A stretch of DNA of 64,000 nucleotides from JAQBVV01 sp965249205 (GTDB lineage Bacteria; Acidobacteriota; Vicinamibacteria; Vicinamibacterales; UBA2999), in assembly GCA_965249205.1 (NCBI GenBank), contig CBDFLL010000006.1, forward strand, positions 806,001-870,000, read 5' to 3'. The notes beneath the pieces were generated by a model, which searched no databases, had not been told where the DNA came from, and saw nothing but the letters and a program-made list of their open reading frames with translations. Positions 1 to 9,690 of the stretch are shown here, piece after piece. The position numbers were made by a program, and so were the translations under genes. Positions within the stretch are counted from its first letter, which is position 1. Each line of letters begins with the position of its first letter.

Positions 1-933
1 CTCTCCAGCAACGGTGCCAGGCGACGTCTTGGAATCGCTCACGAATCCGAACCGGCTCAAGCCCGGGGTTGTCGAGGAACAGGCGAACGCTGTGACGGGC
101 TCTACTGAACTGCCAGCGCCTGTAATCGTCGCGGGGATGGGGGAGCTTGCCGGGAACGCCGAAACCGAACAGATATCGGTGGCCAGAATGACAAGGTGCA
201 GCGCATCGGATCGCCAGCCAGCGCCTCCCAGCGTTCCAGAGGTCGGCAATACGTTGGATGAAAACGCCGGGACATCTCCGCTCGTCCCGGGGGCCGTCTG
301 CGTCAACAGCCCCCCGGCAGGCCAGCTGTCGAAGTTGGACACGTTGCCGTTGCCGTCGAACCCGGCGCCGGTCGCCACCTGCGACAGCGCCTCGACAGCT
401 GTCTCCGGGCCGTCGCCGCCGAAGCCCGGTGCGGTGTTGCCGAGTGCGGTGGCGACGAGCGCGTCCCGGGCCGCAGCACCGCCGGCCGTTGGGGCCGTCA
501 CGATCGGCTGATTCAAGGTAAACGGCCGGCCCGTATCAAATTCACCCGAAAATCCAGTGCCGGGGCCGCCGTAGTCCTCGAATCGCCCCACGCCGAAGCC
601 GAAGCTCACCGCAGGCAACGCGGTTTCGAGCGACGTCACGAGACCGCTGAAGATGCCAATGACGGTCGGGGCAACCCCGGCGAAGCTGCCCGTGTCATCG
701 AAAAGAAAGAACACGTCCACCTTGTCGACGGTGGTGTCGGGGGGAAGGGTGATCGAGACGGGGAACGTTTCGCTGCTCCCTTCGCAGATGAGCCCCGAGA
801 CGATGCTGATGGTGTCGGGCGTCGTCGTCTGTCCCAGCAGCGGGGCGTTCAGCGGAAAGCCTAATGCAAGCACTACCGATAGAAAACGGGTCATTCGTGA
901 TCGAGCCAAGCGGGAAAGCAGAGCATGGGCCAT
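1..933 (-). CDS. Secreted von Willebrand factor A-like protein (C-terminus beyond window)
   Basis: The minus frame is open from an ATG at 933 to the window edge (about 311 codons), so the 3' end is missing. A GGGAGG ribosome site lies 6 bases before the ATG. The N-terminus has basic residues and a hydrophobic stretch (about residues 17-33), a plausible signal peptide. At residues 74-84 the segment VFFLFDDTGSF contains D79-x-T81-x-S83, a MIDAS-like DxTxS; it is followed by a Gly-rich region with Cys-rich patches near the edge. This fits a VWA/integrin-beta-like fold acting outside the cytoplasm. Ligand and role are unknown. It is divergent from the YeiH-type gene, with 137 bp between them. Confidence 0.7.
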   Translation of the reverse strand, partial: MAHALLSRLARSRMTRFLSVVLALGFPLNAPLLGQTTTPDTISIVSGLICEGSSETFPVSITLPPDTTVDKVDVFFLFDDTGSFAGVAPTVIGIFSGLVTSLETALPAVSFGFGVGRFEDYGGPGTGFSGEFDTGRPFTLNQPIVTAPTAGGAAARDALVATALGNTAPGFGGDGPETAVEALSQVATGAGFDGNGNVSNFDSWPAGGLLTQTAPGTSGDVPAFSSNVLPTSGTLGGAGWRSDALHLVILATDICSVSAFPASSPIPATITGAGSSVEPVTAFACSSTTPGLSRFGFVSDSKTSPGTVAGE

Positions 934-1070
934 TGGGGCCTCCCGATTCTGATTGGGGGGTTAGAGGCACCCTGACTCGGCGTCAGAGGACCTGTCCCAA
1001 TCGAGCAACGTCAACGGGTGAGGATCTGCGTACCGGGCGAGGCTACTGCGTTGCGCCGAAAGATGTCAAC

Positions 1071-2384
1071 ATGATGCGCATGCCCACGGTGGCTCTCCCG
1101 GACGTTGAGACGCCGCATGCCCAGGTCCGTCTCAACGAAGACTGGGTGGCGGCCTGGATCGCGGCCGCCATCATCGCTCTCGCTGTCGGCGGCGTCCGTC
1201 CAGATGCATCCCAATTTGGCTGGAGCGGCGCAACGGATCTCAGCGGCACGGTCTTCACCGCGGCCAACGTGTGGCGCTGCCTGCAGCTTGGTCTGCTCAT
1301 ACTCATTCCCGCCGCCGTCGGCGCGCGGCTGATGGGCGCGCGACTCGTCCACTTCATGGTCGGATTCGTGGTGTTGTACGGGCTGGCGTGTGTCTCGCTG
1401 ATCCTGGCCGGCTACTCGGGATCGACCGCCGTCGGGCTGGAATACGTGATCTACGCCCTCGTCATCGGGCTCCTGCTCGGGCACACGACACCGCTGCGCC
1501 GCTGGTTTTCGGAGGCGGTGCGGACCGAGTACTACATCAAGATCGGGCTGGTCATTCTTGGCACGCGCGTGCTCTTCCCGCAGCTGGTCGACGCCGGCCT
1601 GCTCGGGGTCAGCCAGGCGCTGCTGGTGGTGCTCAGCGTCTGGACGTTCTGCTTCTGGCTCGCAAAGCGTTTTCGTGTGGACGACGAAATGGCGACGATG
1701 CTGTCGTCGGCGGTGTCGATTTGCGGGGTCTCGGCCGCGATTGCCACCTGCGGCGCGATACAGGGCGACCGGAAGAAACTGTCGTATGTCACGTCGCTGG
1801 TGTTGGTCGTCGCAGTGCCGATGATCCTCGTGATGCCGTGGGCGGCCCGGCTGGCCGGCATGCCCGACGCGGTCGCGGGCGCGTGGCTCGGCGGCACGCT
1901 CGACAACAGCGCGTCGGTGGTGGCGGCGGGCGAGCTGGTCAGCGAACAGGCCAGAAACGCGGCGGTGGTCGTGAAGCTGTCGCAGAACGTGCTGATCGGC
2001 ATTGCTGCGTTCATCGTGACGGTCTGGTGGTCGGTACGTCGCGGGGGAGCGGCGAGGGAGCAGGCCAGCCTGGCCGTCATCTGGGAACGGTTTCCCAAGT
2101 TCGTGCTCGGGTTTCTCGCGGCGTCGTTAGTGTTCTCGTTCGTCCTGTCTGAGCGCGCTGTTGCCGACACTCGCGATGTGCTGGGTGCCGCGCGCACGGC
2201 CTGGTTCGCGATGGCCTTCGTCTCGATCGGCTTGGAAACATCGTTGGGCGACCTGGTCAAGACCGGCGGCGGCCGGCCGGCCTACGCGTTTCTCGGGGCT
2301 CAGGCTTTCAACATCGTGGTGACGTTGCTGGTGGCGTACCTGCTGTTTGGTGGGATTCTGTTCCCGGTGCCGGTCTTCGACTGA
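1071..2384 (+). CDS. YeiH/UPF0324-family membrane transporter (putative sulfate exporter family)
   Basis: A 437-residue protein made mostly of hydrophobic helices (about ten), with the family's internal patterns such as YYIKIGLVILG, SVSICGVSAAIAT and GGTLDNSASVVAAGEL. These mark the YeiH (UPF0324) family, inner-membrane proteins annotated as putative sulfate exporters; the true substrate is not settled. The frame is open further upstream, but I chose the ATG of MMRMP at 1071 because the upstream codons lack hydrophobic or conserved character. The stop codon TGA overlaps the ATG of the next gene (TGATG), so the two are probably co-translated. Confidence 0.85.
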   Translation: MMRMPTVALPDVETPHAQVRLNEDWVAAWIAAAIIALAVGGVRPDASQFGWSGATDLSGTVFTAANVWRCLQLGLLILIPAAVGARLMGARLVHFMVGFVVLYGLACVSLILAGYSGSTAVGLEYVIYALVIGLLLGHTTPLRRWFSEAVRTEYYIKIGLVILGTRVLFPQLVDAGLLGVSQALLVVLSVWTFCFWLAKRFRVDDEMATMLSSAVSICGVSAAIATCGAIQGDRKKLSYVTSLVLVVAVPMILVMPWAARLAGMPDAVAGAWLGGTLDNSASVVAAGELVSEQARNAAVVVKLSQNVLIGIAAFIVTVWWSVRRGGAAREQASLAVIWERFPKFVLGFLAASLVFSFVLSERAVADTRDVLGAARTAWFAMAFVSIGLETSLGDLVKTGGGRPAYAFLGAQAFNIVVTLLVAYLLFGGILFPVPVFD

Positions 2385-4603
2385 TGAGGAAGCGTCTGGC
2401 TATGGTCGCGGTCGGCGTGATCGCGTTGGCGGTGTTGGTCGGTACCGGGACCAGCACTGAGACCAGCACGGGCGTCGTCACAGGTATTGTTTCCACGCTC
2501 AGCGCCCAGGTCACCACGACAGCGCATCCGCCGGTGCCTGCCGATTCGTCGCACTACTGGCTGACTCCGAACCCAAACTCTCCGCCGGCTGCGAGTCTTG
2601 CGGGGTTGGCGCGCGGGGTGGCGCTGATCGCTGAGGAAGATTTCGAAGGCGCGCTGCCGTTGGTGAGTAACCCCGCGCTGGAGGCGACACCGCTGGCGCA
2701 GTACGCGCGCTATTACGCGGCTGTCGCGCTGCTCGGTGTCGAGCGCGCGGACGAGGCGGCGGCGTTGCTGGCGCCGCTGGAAGGGAAGGTCGCGGGATAT
2801 CTCCAGGATGCCGTGCCGCCGCGGCTCGCCGAGGCCGCGCTGGCGCGTGAGGTCCCGGCCGTGGCTGTGAACGTTCTGGAAAAGGCGACCATCTACACGC
2901 TGACCGCGCCCGAAGAGGTGTTGTTTCACCTCGGTGCCGCCATGGAGGCGGCGGGAGAGACCGACCGCGCACTCCGCGCCTATCGGCGCGTCTACGACGA
3001 GTATCCGAGGAGCGAGCAGGCCTCGGCCGCCGAAGACCTGATCGAAGGATTGAAGTCGGAGCCCGGCATTTCGGCGGATCGGGTGCAGGCGCTGCTGGCG
3101 CGGGCTGAGCGGCTGTTCGCCGCCCGTCAGTGGACGGAGGCTCGCGCAGGCTTCGCGCCGCTGCTCTCTCGGGTGACCGGCGATGATCGGGAACTGGTGA
3201 CGCTGCGGCTGGCCGAATGCGACAACTATCTCAACCGGCGCACGGCCGCGCGCAACGCGCTGACGCCGCTGCTGGAGACCGCGACGCGCGAGGCGGAGGT
3301 GCGATATGTCCACCTGACGGCCACCCGCGCGCTGCGCCAGCACACGCGCTTCGTCGGGCTGGCGCGGGGGCTGGTCGCCGACCACCCGGACAGCACGTGG
3401 GCGGAGGACACGCTCAACGACCTGGCCTCGCACTACATCACCGTCGATGACGAAGAGCAGGCGGATGAGGTGTTCCGCGAACTGGTCCGCCGTTTTCCGG
3501 GCGGACGCTATGCGGACCGTGCCGCATGGAAGATCGGGTGGTTCGCATATAAGCAAGATCAGTTTGCGGAGGCCGCCTCGACATTCGAGGCCGCTGCTGT
3601 CGCCTCACCGCGGGCCAACTACCGGCCGTCGTGGCTCTACTGGGCGGCCCGATCGCACGGTCGGCTTGGCAACCAGTCGGCCGCCAACGCGCTCTACCGC
3701 GTTGTCGCGAGTGACTACCTGAACTCCTACTACGGCCGTCTGGCATCGACGCTGCTGGACGAGCGCGGGGAGTCGACGGTGGCTCCGATGGTCGTGATGG
3801 CTCCGGCGGGTGCGTCGTCGGCGCTGCCGGATCCGACCGTGGCCGTGCCGAACGCCGCGGTCATTCGCGCGCTGGCGTCGGTCGAGTTGTACGACCAGGC
3901 GCTCCAGGAAGCGCGGTATGCGGGCCTCGCGTGGGGAGATTCGGCGGCGCTGCAGGCCACGCAGGCCTGGCTGCGCTACCAGCGTGCCGCACAACCGCAG
4001 GCCGAGGACCATTTTGCGGATCTGCGGGGCGCGATCACGACGATGCGCCGTGCGTACCCGCAGTTCATGGCGGCCGGCGGAGAACGGTTGCCGCCGGAGG
4101 TCCTCCAGGTGATCTTTCCGCTCGAGTACTGGCCGCTGATCAAGAAGTATTCAGACGCGCACGAGCTGGATCCCTATCTGATCACCGCGCTGGTCGCGCA
4201 GGAGTCCACCTTCACGGTGGATGTCCGCTCGTCGGCCGATGCCGTGGGCCTGATGCAACTGATTCCGGGGACGGCGCGGAACTATGCTGCCAGGCTTGGC
4301 ATCCGCTACTCGAGCGGGATCCTGACGCAGGCGGAAACCAACATCCGACTCGGCATGCGCTACTTCAAGGACCTGATGAACCGATTCGGCGGCGCGCATT
4401 TCGCGCTGGCCGGCTACAACGCGGGAGAGAATCGCGTGTCTGGCTGGATCAGGGAGCGACCCGGGTTTACGCAGGACGAGTTCATCGATGACATCCCGTT
4501 TCTCGAAACGCAGAACTACGTGAAGCGGATCCTTGGCACTGCCGACGACTACCGGCGCCTCTACGACGGCGGCACGCTCCGCACCGCCCCGATGCCGCGG
4601 TAG
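2384..4603 (+). CDS. Soluble lytic murein transglycosylase with TPR-like superhelix
   Basis: 739 residues. An N-terminal membrane/signal segment (residues 1-24) is followed by about 500 residues of helical TPR-like repeats and a C-terminal SLT domain (about 590-720). The SLT domain has the catalytic Glu in LVAQEST, then GLMQLIPGTA and the family AGYNAGENRV motif. The enzyme cleaves the MurNAc-GlcNAc bond of peptidoglycan in the periplasm, forming 1,6-anhydro-MurNAc. Size and domain order match E. coli Slt70. It overlaps the preceding transporter gene by one base and is followed after 11 bp by a methyltransferase gene. Confidence 0.9.
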   Translation: MRKRLAMVAVGVIALAVLVGTGTSTETSTGVVTGIVSTLSAQVTTTAHPPVPADSSHYWLTPNPNSPPAASLAGLARGVALIAEEDFEGALPLVSNPALEATPLAQYARYYAAVALLGVERADEAAALLAPLEGKVAGYLQDAVPPRLAEAALAREVPAVAVNVLEKATIYTLTAPEEVLFHLGAAMEAAGETDRALRAYRRVYDEYPRSEQASAAEDLIEGLKSEPGISADRVQALLARAERLFAARQWTEARAGFAPLLSRVTGDDRELVTLRLAECDNYLNRRTAARNALTPLLETATREAEVRYVHLTATRALRQHTRFVGLARGLVADHPDSTWAEDTLNDLASHYITVDDEEQADEVFRELVRRFPGGRYADRAAWKIGWFAYKQDQFAEAASTFEAAAVASPRANYRPSWLYWAARSHGRLGNQSAANALYRVVASDYLNSYYGRLASTLLDERGESTVAPMVVMAPAGASSALPDPTVAVPNAAVIRALASVELYDQALQEARYAGLAWGDSAALQATQAWLRYQRAAQPQAEDHFADLRGAITTMRRAYPQFMAAGGERLPPEVLQVIFPLEYWPLIKKYSDAHELDPYLITALVAQESTFTVDVRSSADAVGLMQLIPGTARNYAARLGIRYSSGILTQAETNIRLGMRYFKDLMNRFGGAHFALAGYNAGENRVSGWIRERPGFTQDEFIDDIPFLETQNYVKRILGTADDYRRLYDGGTLRTAPMPR

Positions 4604-4614
4604 GTCGCTCGCTC

Positions 4615-5352
4615 GTGAGCTACGACCTCGCCCTGACGGCTCTGGCCGAGCCGAGACACTTCTGGTTCCACGGGTTTCGCGCCTACGTCGTGCCGGTGAT
4701 TCGCGAGATCGCCGCGGGTCGGCGCGACCTGTGCATGGTCGATTGCGGCTGCGGCACCGGCTACAACGTCAAGACGCTGCTGCAGCCATACGGGCGGGCG
4801 TTCGCGTTCGACACGACGCCAGACGCGCTTGGGCGCGCGCAGACGACCGGGTGCCCAGTGGTGCGCGCCGGCATGGAACAGATTCCGTTCCGGACGGGCA
4901 CGTTCGATCTGGCTACATCGTTCGACGTCGTGCAAAGCGTGGCCGACGACCGCGTGGCCGTACGCGAGATGACGCGCGTGCTCAAGCCAGGCGGCTACCT
5001 GGTGATGAACGTGACAGCGCTGGAGCTCCTGCGCGGCGACCATAGCGACGTGTGGCGCGAGCAGCGCCGCTACACGCGTAAGAGCGGTGGCCAGCTGATC
5101 GAAGAGGCCGGCCTGGAGGTCGTGCGGGTCGCCTACCTCTTCGCGTCACTCGTGCCGATGATGCTGGCCGTGCGTCTGCTCCAGCGGATGCAGCGGCCCT
5201 TTCGCGAACCGAGTGGTGATACCGATCTAACCGTACCTCCCGCACCGATCAACGCGATGCTCACTGGTCTGGTGCGCGGGGAAGCGGCGGTTGCGCGCCA
5301 ACTGCCGATGCCGTTTGGCAGTTCACTGCTTGTTGTGGCCAGAAAGCCGTAG
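4615..5352 (+). CDS. Class I SAM-dependent methyltransferase
   Basis: 245 residues starting with GTG. The SAM-binding motif I is VDCGCGTGYN (about residues 43-52), followed by FAFDTTPDAL with the acidic residue that usually contacts the ribose, and a motif around FDLATSFDVVQSV. This is the Methyltransf_11/25 type. The substrate cannot be read from the sequence; the C-terminal 100 residues include a hydrophobic segment (LVPMMLAVRLL) that could place it at the membrane. It sits between the transglycosylase and the ABC exporter genes with short gaps (11 and 9 bp), so it is likely in the same transcript. Confidence 0.8.
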   Translation: MSYDLALTALAEPRHFWFHGFRAYVVPVIREIAAGRRDLCMVDCGCGTGYNVKTLLQPYGRAFAFDTTPDALGRAQTTGCPVVRAGMEQIPFRTGTFDLATSFDVVQSVADDRVAVREMTRVLKPGGYLVMNVTALELLRGDHSDVWREQRRYTRKSGGQLIEEAGLEVVRVAYLFASLVPMMLAVRLLQRMQRPFREPSGDTDLTVPPAPINAMLTGLVRGEAAVARQLPMPFGSSLLVVARKP

Positions 5353-5361
5353 GGCAGCCGC

Positions 5362-7167
5362 GTGACCACAACATTGACACCTGGCCGACGACTCCTCGAC
5401 TACGCCCTCAAGTATCGCGGCTCGTTTCTGGTCGGCTTCATCTGCGTCGTCATCACTGCGGCCGTGGGACTGGCCGGGCCCTGGGTGCTGAAGTACGCGA
5501 TCGACGACCTCATGCTCGCGGTGGATGCCGACACCATCCACTTCTATGCGGTGGCGCTGGTCGCGCTGGCCGCCGTCGGGGGATGCTTTCGCTTCATGAT
5601 GCGCCGGATCATTGTCGGCGCCTCGCGCGACATCGAGTACGACCTCCGCAACGATTTCTTCGCGCACCTGCAGCGGCTCGACCTGGCGTACTTTCAGCGC
5701 CATCGAACGGGGGACCTCATGTCGCGGGCAACCAACGACCTGGCCGCCGTGCGCATGCTGATCGGTCCCGCCGTGATGTATTCGACCACCACGGCGCTGA
5801 CCTTTATCGTGGCCATCGGGCTCATGCTGTCCATCAACGTTCGGCTGACGTTCTATGCACTGGTGCCGTTGCCGTGTGTCTCCGTGTTTGTCGCGTACTT
5901 CGGCTCGATCATCCACCGGAGGTTCACACACATCCAAGAGCAGTTGTCCGAAGTCAGCGCGATGACGCAGGAGACGTTGAGCGGCGTGCGCGTGGTGCGG
6001 GCCTACCGCCAGGAACCATTCGAGATCGAGCGGTTCCGGCTTGCGAACGAGGAATACGTACGGCGTAACCGGGCGTTGATCCGGGTGCAGGCGATGTATT
6101 TCCCGAGCATGGGCTTTCTGATGGGCATCGGCGGGCTCCTCGTCCTGTGGCTCGGGAGCCTGGACGTGGTCGCCGGGGAGATGTCGGTCGGCGATTTGGT
6201 CGCCTTCAACGCCTACCTGATGATGCTGACCTGGCCGATGATCGCGTTTGGGTGGGTGACGAATCTCCTGCAGCGCGGCATGGCGTCGTGGAAGCGCATT
6301 CTTGAAGTGCTGGACACGCAGCCGGGTGTGGCGGACGCGCCTGCGGACGCTGCGGTAGACGCGGCTACGGAGGGGACCGATGCCGCGGAGCCCCTCGCCG
6401 GTGCAGTCGGCGCGATCAGCGGTCGTCTTGAGTTTCGCAATCTCACGTTCGCCTATGGTGACCATGTCGTCCTGCACGATATCTCCGCCGTGTTGCCGGC
6501 CGGGACGACAACCGCCATCGTGGGCCCGACCGGGTCCGGCAAGTCGACGCTGCTGAATCTTCTCGCGCGGCTCCACGAGCCTCCAAAGGGCACGGTGTTC
6601 TTTGACGGGGTTGACGTGCGGGAGATTCCGTTGCCGGTGTTGCGCGGCGCCATCGGCTTTGTGCCGCAGGAGCCGTTTCTGTTCGGTTCGACGATTGCCG
6701 AGAACATCGCGTTCGGGGCGCGTGGCGACCAAGACCACCGGCCACGCGTCGAAGAAGTGTCCGCGGTGGCTCGTCTCGACAAAGACCTGGCGACGTTTCC
6801 GGCCGGGTTCGACACGGTCATCGGTGAGCGCGGCATCACGTTGTCTGGCGGGCAGAAGCAGCGCGCGGCCATCGCGCGTGCGCTGATGGTCGATCCGACG
6901 ATCCTCATCCTGGACGACGCGCTGTCCGCCGTGGATACCTATACAGAGGAGGAGATTCTCGGGCGCCTGTCCGGCGTGATGCGGCAGCGCACGTCGCTCA
7001 TCGTGTCGCATCGTGTGTCGACGGTGCGCTCCGCCGACCAGATTCTGGTCTGCGTCGAGGGCCGTATCGTGGAGCGCGGCACACACGACACGCTTGTAGC
7101 CGGCGGCGGTATCTACGCCGATCTGTACCGGAAGCAGTTGCTCGAAGAGGAGCTCGCCGCGTCGTGA
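5362..7167 (+). CDS. ABC exporter half-transporter with degenerate ATPase site (subunit A)
   Basis: 601 residues, GTG start. Six-helix exporter membrane domain (about 1-320), then a nucleotide-binding domain. Walker A is GPTGSGKST (about 389-397), the signature is LSGGQKQR, and the switch His is in IVSHRVST. Walker B reads LILDDALSAVDT, so the residue after the Walker B Asp, normally the catalytic Glu, is Asp. Such a change is typical of the non-hydrolysing half of heterodimeric exporters (TM287/288, BmrCD, LmrCD types). Its last 4 bases overlap the next gene, which encodes the complementary half. Substrate unknown: lipid or drug export are both possible. Confidence 0.88.
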   Translation: MTTTLTPGRRLLDYALKYRGSFLVGFICVVITAAVGLAGPWVLKYAIDDLMLAVDADTIHFYAVALVALAAVGGCFRFMMRRIIVGASRDIEYDLRNDFFAHLQRLDLAYFQRHRTGDLMSRATNDLAAVRMLIGPAVMYSTTTALTFIVAIGLMLSINVRLTFYALVPLPCVSVFVAYFGSIIHRRFTHIQEQLSEVSAMTQETLSGVRVVRAYRQEPFEIERFRLANEEYVRRNRALIRVQAMYFPSMGFLMGIGGLLVLWLGSLDVVAGEMSVGDLVAFNAYLMMLTWPMIAFGWVTNLLQRGMASWKRILEVLDTQPGVADAPADAAVDAATEGTDAAEPLAGAVGAISGRLEFRNLTFAYGDHVVLHDISAVLPAGTTTAIVGPTGSGKSTLLNLLARLHEPPKGTVFFDGVDVREIPLPVLRGAIGFVPQEPFLFGSTIAENIAFGARGDQDHRPRVEEVSAVARLDKDLATFPAGFDTVIGERGITLSGGQKQRAAIARALMVDPTILILDDALSAVDTYTEEEILGRLSGVMRQRTSLIVSHRVSTVRSADQILVCVEGRIVERGTHDTLVAGGGIYADLYRKQLLEEELAAS

Positions 7168-9062
7168 CGCACGACGAAGACATCCTGGGCAAGGCGTACG
7201 ACGCCCGTTTGATGCGTCGGCTGCTGACGTATCTGTACCCGTACCGAGGCAAGGCCTCGCTTGCGGCGGCGGCGATCGTCGCGCACTCCATCCTTGAACT
7301 GGCGCCGCCCTATCTGACCAAGGTGGTCATCGACACCTACATCCCGGCCGAAGATCTGTCGGGTCTCGGCTTCGTGGCCGTGCTGCTGCTCGGCACGCTC
7401 ACAGGATCGTTCGCCCTTCAGTACCTGCAGACGTCGACCCTGCAGATGATCGGGCAGCGGATCATGTTCGACATGCGGATGCAGTTGCACCGCCATCTGC
7501 ATCGCCTCGACCTGCGGTTCTACGATCGCAACCCGGTTGGACGCCTGATGACGCGGGTGACGACCGATGTGGATGTGCTGAACGAACTGTTCACCTCGGG
7601 CGTCGTGTCGGTTGTCGGCGACCTGTTTACGCTCGTGGGCATCATGGGCGTGCTCATCTGGCTCGACTGGCGTCTGGCGCTGGTGGTGTTCGCCGTCTTG
7701 CCGCTCATTGTGCTGATCACGCAGTGGTTTCGCGCCAACGTCCGTGAGTCGTACCGGAATGTGCGCGTCTTGATCGCGCGGATCAATGCGTTTCTGCAGG
7801 AGCGGATCACCGGCATGACGACGGTGCATCTATTCCGGCGAGAGGCGCGCGACTTTGCGGACTTCGACCGTATCGACCGGAAGCACCGCGACGCCAACGT
7901 GCAGTCGATCTTCTACTACGCGGTGTTCTACCCGGCCATCGAGCTGGTGGGCGCGATGGCGGCTGCGATGATTTTGTGGGTCGGTGGCGGCTGGGTCATC
8001 GACGGCACGGTGACGCTCGGCTCGCTTGTCGCGTTTCTCCTGTATGCGCAGCGGTTTTTTCGGCCGATCAGCGACATGTCAGAGAAATTCAACGTGCTGC
8101 AGGGGGCGATGGCCTCATCCGAGCGCATCTTTACGCTGCTGGACACCCCCGTAGAGATTGGGCAGAGCGAGGCCGCTACCACGCGAGTCAGCCTGCCGGC
8201 GCCACCGCTCGAACGGCTCGCGCCGGACGGTGCTGCGTCCGGCGTTGGGTCTGGACAGGTCAGTCCAGCGCCCGCGGGCGCCGCCGGCGCGATCGCGTTC
8301 GAACACGTCACCTTCGCGTACGTGGACGGAGAGCCGGTGCTCAGAGACGTGTCGTTCCGTGTGGAGCCGGGTCAACGCGTGGCGATCGTGGGTGCGACGG
8401 GCGCAGGCAAATCGACGATCGCCAGCTTGTTGCTGCGGTTCTACGACGTGCAGGAGGGGCGCATTACGGTCGACGGCGTCGACATCCGAACCATGGATCT
8501 GGCCAGCCTCCGAGCAAGATTCGGCCTGGTGCTGCAGGACGTGCACTTGTTCTCGGGCACGATCGCCAGCAACGTCCGGCTTGGCCACGAGGCAATCGAC
8601 GATGACGGCGTGCGGCGCGCCGTCGCGGCCGTCAACGCCGACACGTTCATCGATCGGCTGCCGAAGGGCCTGGACACGCCGGTGGCCGAGCGCGGCGCCA
8701 CGTTGTCGGTCGGACAGAAGCAGTTGCTGTCGTTTGCCCGTGCGCTCGCGTTCGACCCGCCGGTGCTGATTCTCGACGAGGCAACGTCCAGCATCGACAC
8801 CGAGACGGAGCTGCTGATCCGCGAGGCGTTGCAAGTGGTTATGCGCGGACGAACGACGATCGCCATCGCGCACCGTCTGTCGACGATTCAGCGGATGGAC
8901 TGCATCCTGGTGTTGCACAAGGGGCAGCTCCGAGAGTCGGGAACGCATCAGGAGCTGCTCGCGGCGCGCGGTATCTACCATCGCCTCTATCGGTTGCAGT
9001 TCGCCTCCACTGGGTCCGGTCCCGGCTTGGGACCACCGACACCAGCGATCAGTCCAGCGTAG
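7164..9062 (+). CDS. ABC exporter half-transporter with canonical Walker B (subunit B)
   Basis: 632 residues, GTG start overlapping the previous stop. N-terminal six-helix exporter domain, a Gly/Pro/Ala-rich linker around residues 335-370, then the nucleotide-binding domain: Walker A GATGAGKST (about 411-419), Walker B LILDEATSSIDT with the catalytic Glu, and switch His in IAHRLST. Its signature is LSVGQKQ instead of LSGGQ. The subunit A Walker B (Asp) and the subunit B signature (Val) would face each other in one composite site, while the other site would be canonical. This makes a matched asymmetric heterodimer likely. The 3' end overlaps the convergent 3D-domain gene by 14 bp. Confidence 0.9.
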   Translation: MTHDEDILGKAYDARLMRRLLTYLYPYRGKASLAAAAIVAHSILELAPPYLTKVVIDTYIPAEDLSGLGFVAVLLLGTLTGSFALQYLQTSTLQMIGQRIMFDMRMQLHRHLHRLDLRFYDRNPVGRLMTRVTTDVDVLNELFTSGVVSVVGDLFTLVGIMGVLIWLDWRLALVVFAVLPLIVLITQWFRANVRESYRNVRVLIARINAFLQERITGMTTVHLFRREARDFADFDRIDRKHRDANVQSIFYYAVFYPAIELVGAMAAAMILWVGGGWVIDGTVTLGSLVAFLLYAQRFFRPISDMSEKFNVLQGAMASSERIFTLLDTPVEIGQSEAATTRVSLPAPPLERLAPDGAASGVGSGQVSPAPAGAAGAIAFEHVTFAYVDGEPVLRDVSFRVEPGQRVAIVGATGAGKSTIASLLLRFYDVQEGRITVDGVDIRTMDLASLRARFGLVLQDVHLFSGTIASNVRLGHEAIDDDGVRRAVAAVNADTFIDRLPKGLDTPVAERGATLSVGQKQLLSFARALAFDPPVLILDEATSSIDTETELLIREALQVVMRGRTTIAIAHRLSTIQRMDCILVLHKGQLRESGTHQELLAARGIYHRLYRLQFASTGSGPGLGPPTPAISPA

Positions 9063-9690
9063 GCTCGGGTTCCTCTTCAGGCTGAGCGCTCGGCGCGGTC
9101 TCACCGGTCTCATCAGTCGCGGGATCGGATTGCGGTTCATCGGTGCCCGGCGGCTCCGCGGGTTCCGGGCGTGGGGCAGGCGGGTTCGCGCGACGTGCCG
9201 CCTCTCGGCGCGCGAACGCGGGATCGATCACGCTCGGTTCGCTGGCTGCCGGATCCCACCCGAGGCGGAGCACCGTCACCTCGATTTGCTGCCGCCCGAA
9301 GTCCAACGCCTCGTAGCAGCTCCACATGTACAGATCGAGCACGCGCCCCTGCACGGCCGGGCCGGTGTCAAGGATCGTGTAGATGCCCGTGTACTTCTCG
9401 TCCGCTGTAGTGATGGTGACGACGCTGCCCAGTGGCAGCAACGTGGGGTCAGCGGCGGCGATCCCGCTGCGCACACGGACACCGGCCGCCGTAGTCGTGC
9501 CTTTACAGTACGCGGTTGCCGAGAACTGCAGCGGGATGCTAGGGACTGGTGCGGTCAGGTCTCCTGGTTGCTCAGGCGCCGCGTCCTGGGAGTCGAACGT
9601 GCCGACTTCGTACACCAGCACGAAGCCGATGACGGCGATACCCGCCACGAGGAGTTTGCGCCAGAGTGATCGCGAGATCAGCGGTCGCAT
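9049..9690 (-). CDS. Membrane-anchored 3D-domain protein
   Basis: 213 residues. One N-terminal transmembrane segment (about 11-27), then a 3D domain (about 50-145) with the family's three Asp positions visible in AAADPTLLPLGS, TILDTGPA and RVLDLYM, and a Pro/Glu/Ser-rich C-terminal tail of about 60 residues. 3D domains adopt the double-psi barrel of MltA and RlpA-like proteins and are usually linked to cell-wall hydrolysis, so a periplasmic wall-associated role is likely. The start codon overlaps the thiL stop (ATGA), so both are probably translated from one mRNA. Confidence 0.75.
   Translation of the reverse strand: MRPLISRSLWRKLLVAGIAVIGFVLVYEVGTFDSQDAAPEQPGDLTAPVPSIPLQFSATAYCKGTTTAAGVRVRSGIAAADPTLLPLGSVVTITTADEKYTGIYTILDTGPAVQGRVLDLYMWSCYEALDFGRQQIEVTVLRLGWDPAASEPSVIDPAFARREAARRANPPAPRPEPAEPPGTDEPQSDPATDETGETAPSAQPEEEPEPTLD

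Noticed and set aside
14..511. Plus-strand 165-codon frame at the left edge
   Set aside because: It runs opposite the VWA-like secreted protein, which has a ribosome site, signal peptide and MIDAS-like motif; the plus frame has none of these.
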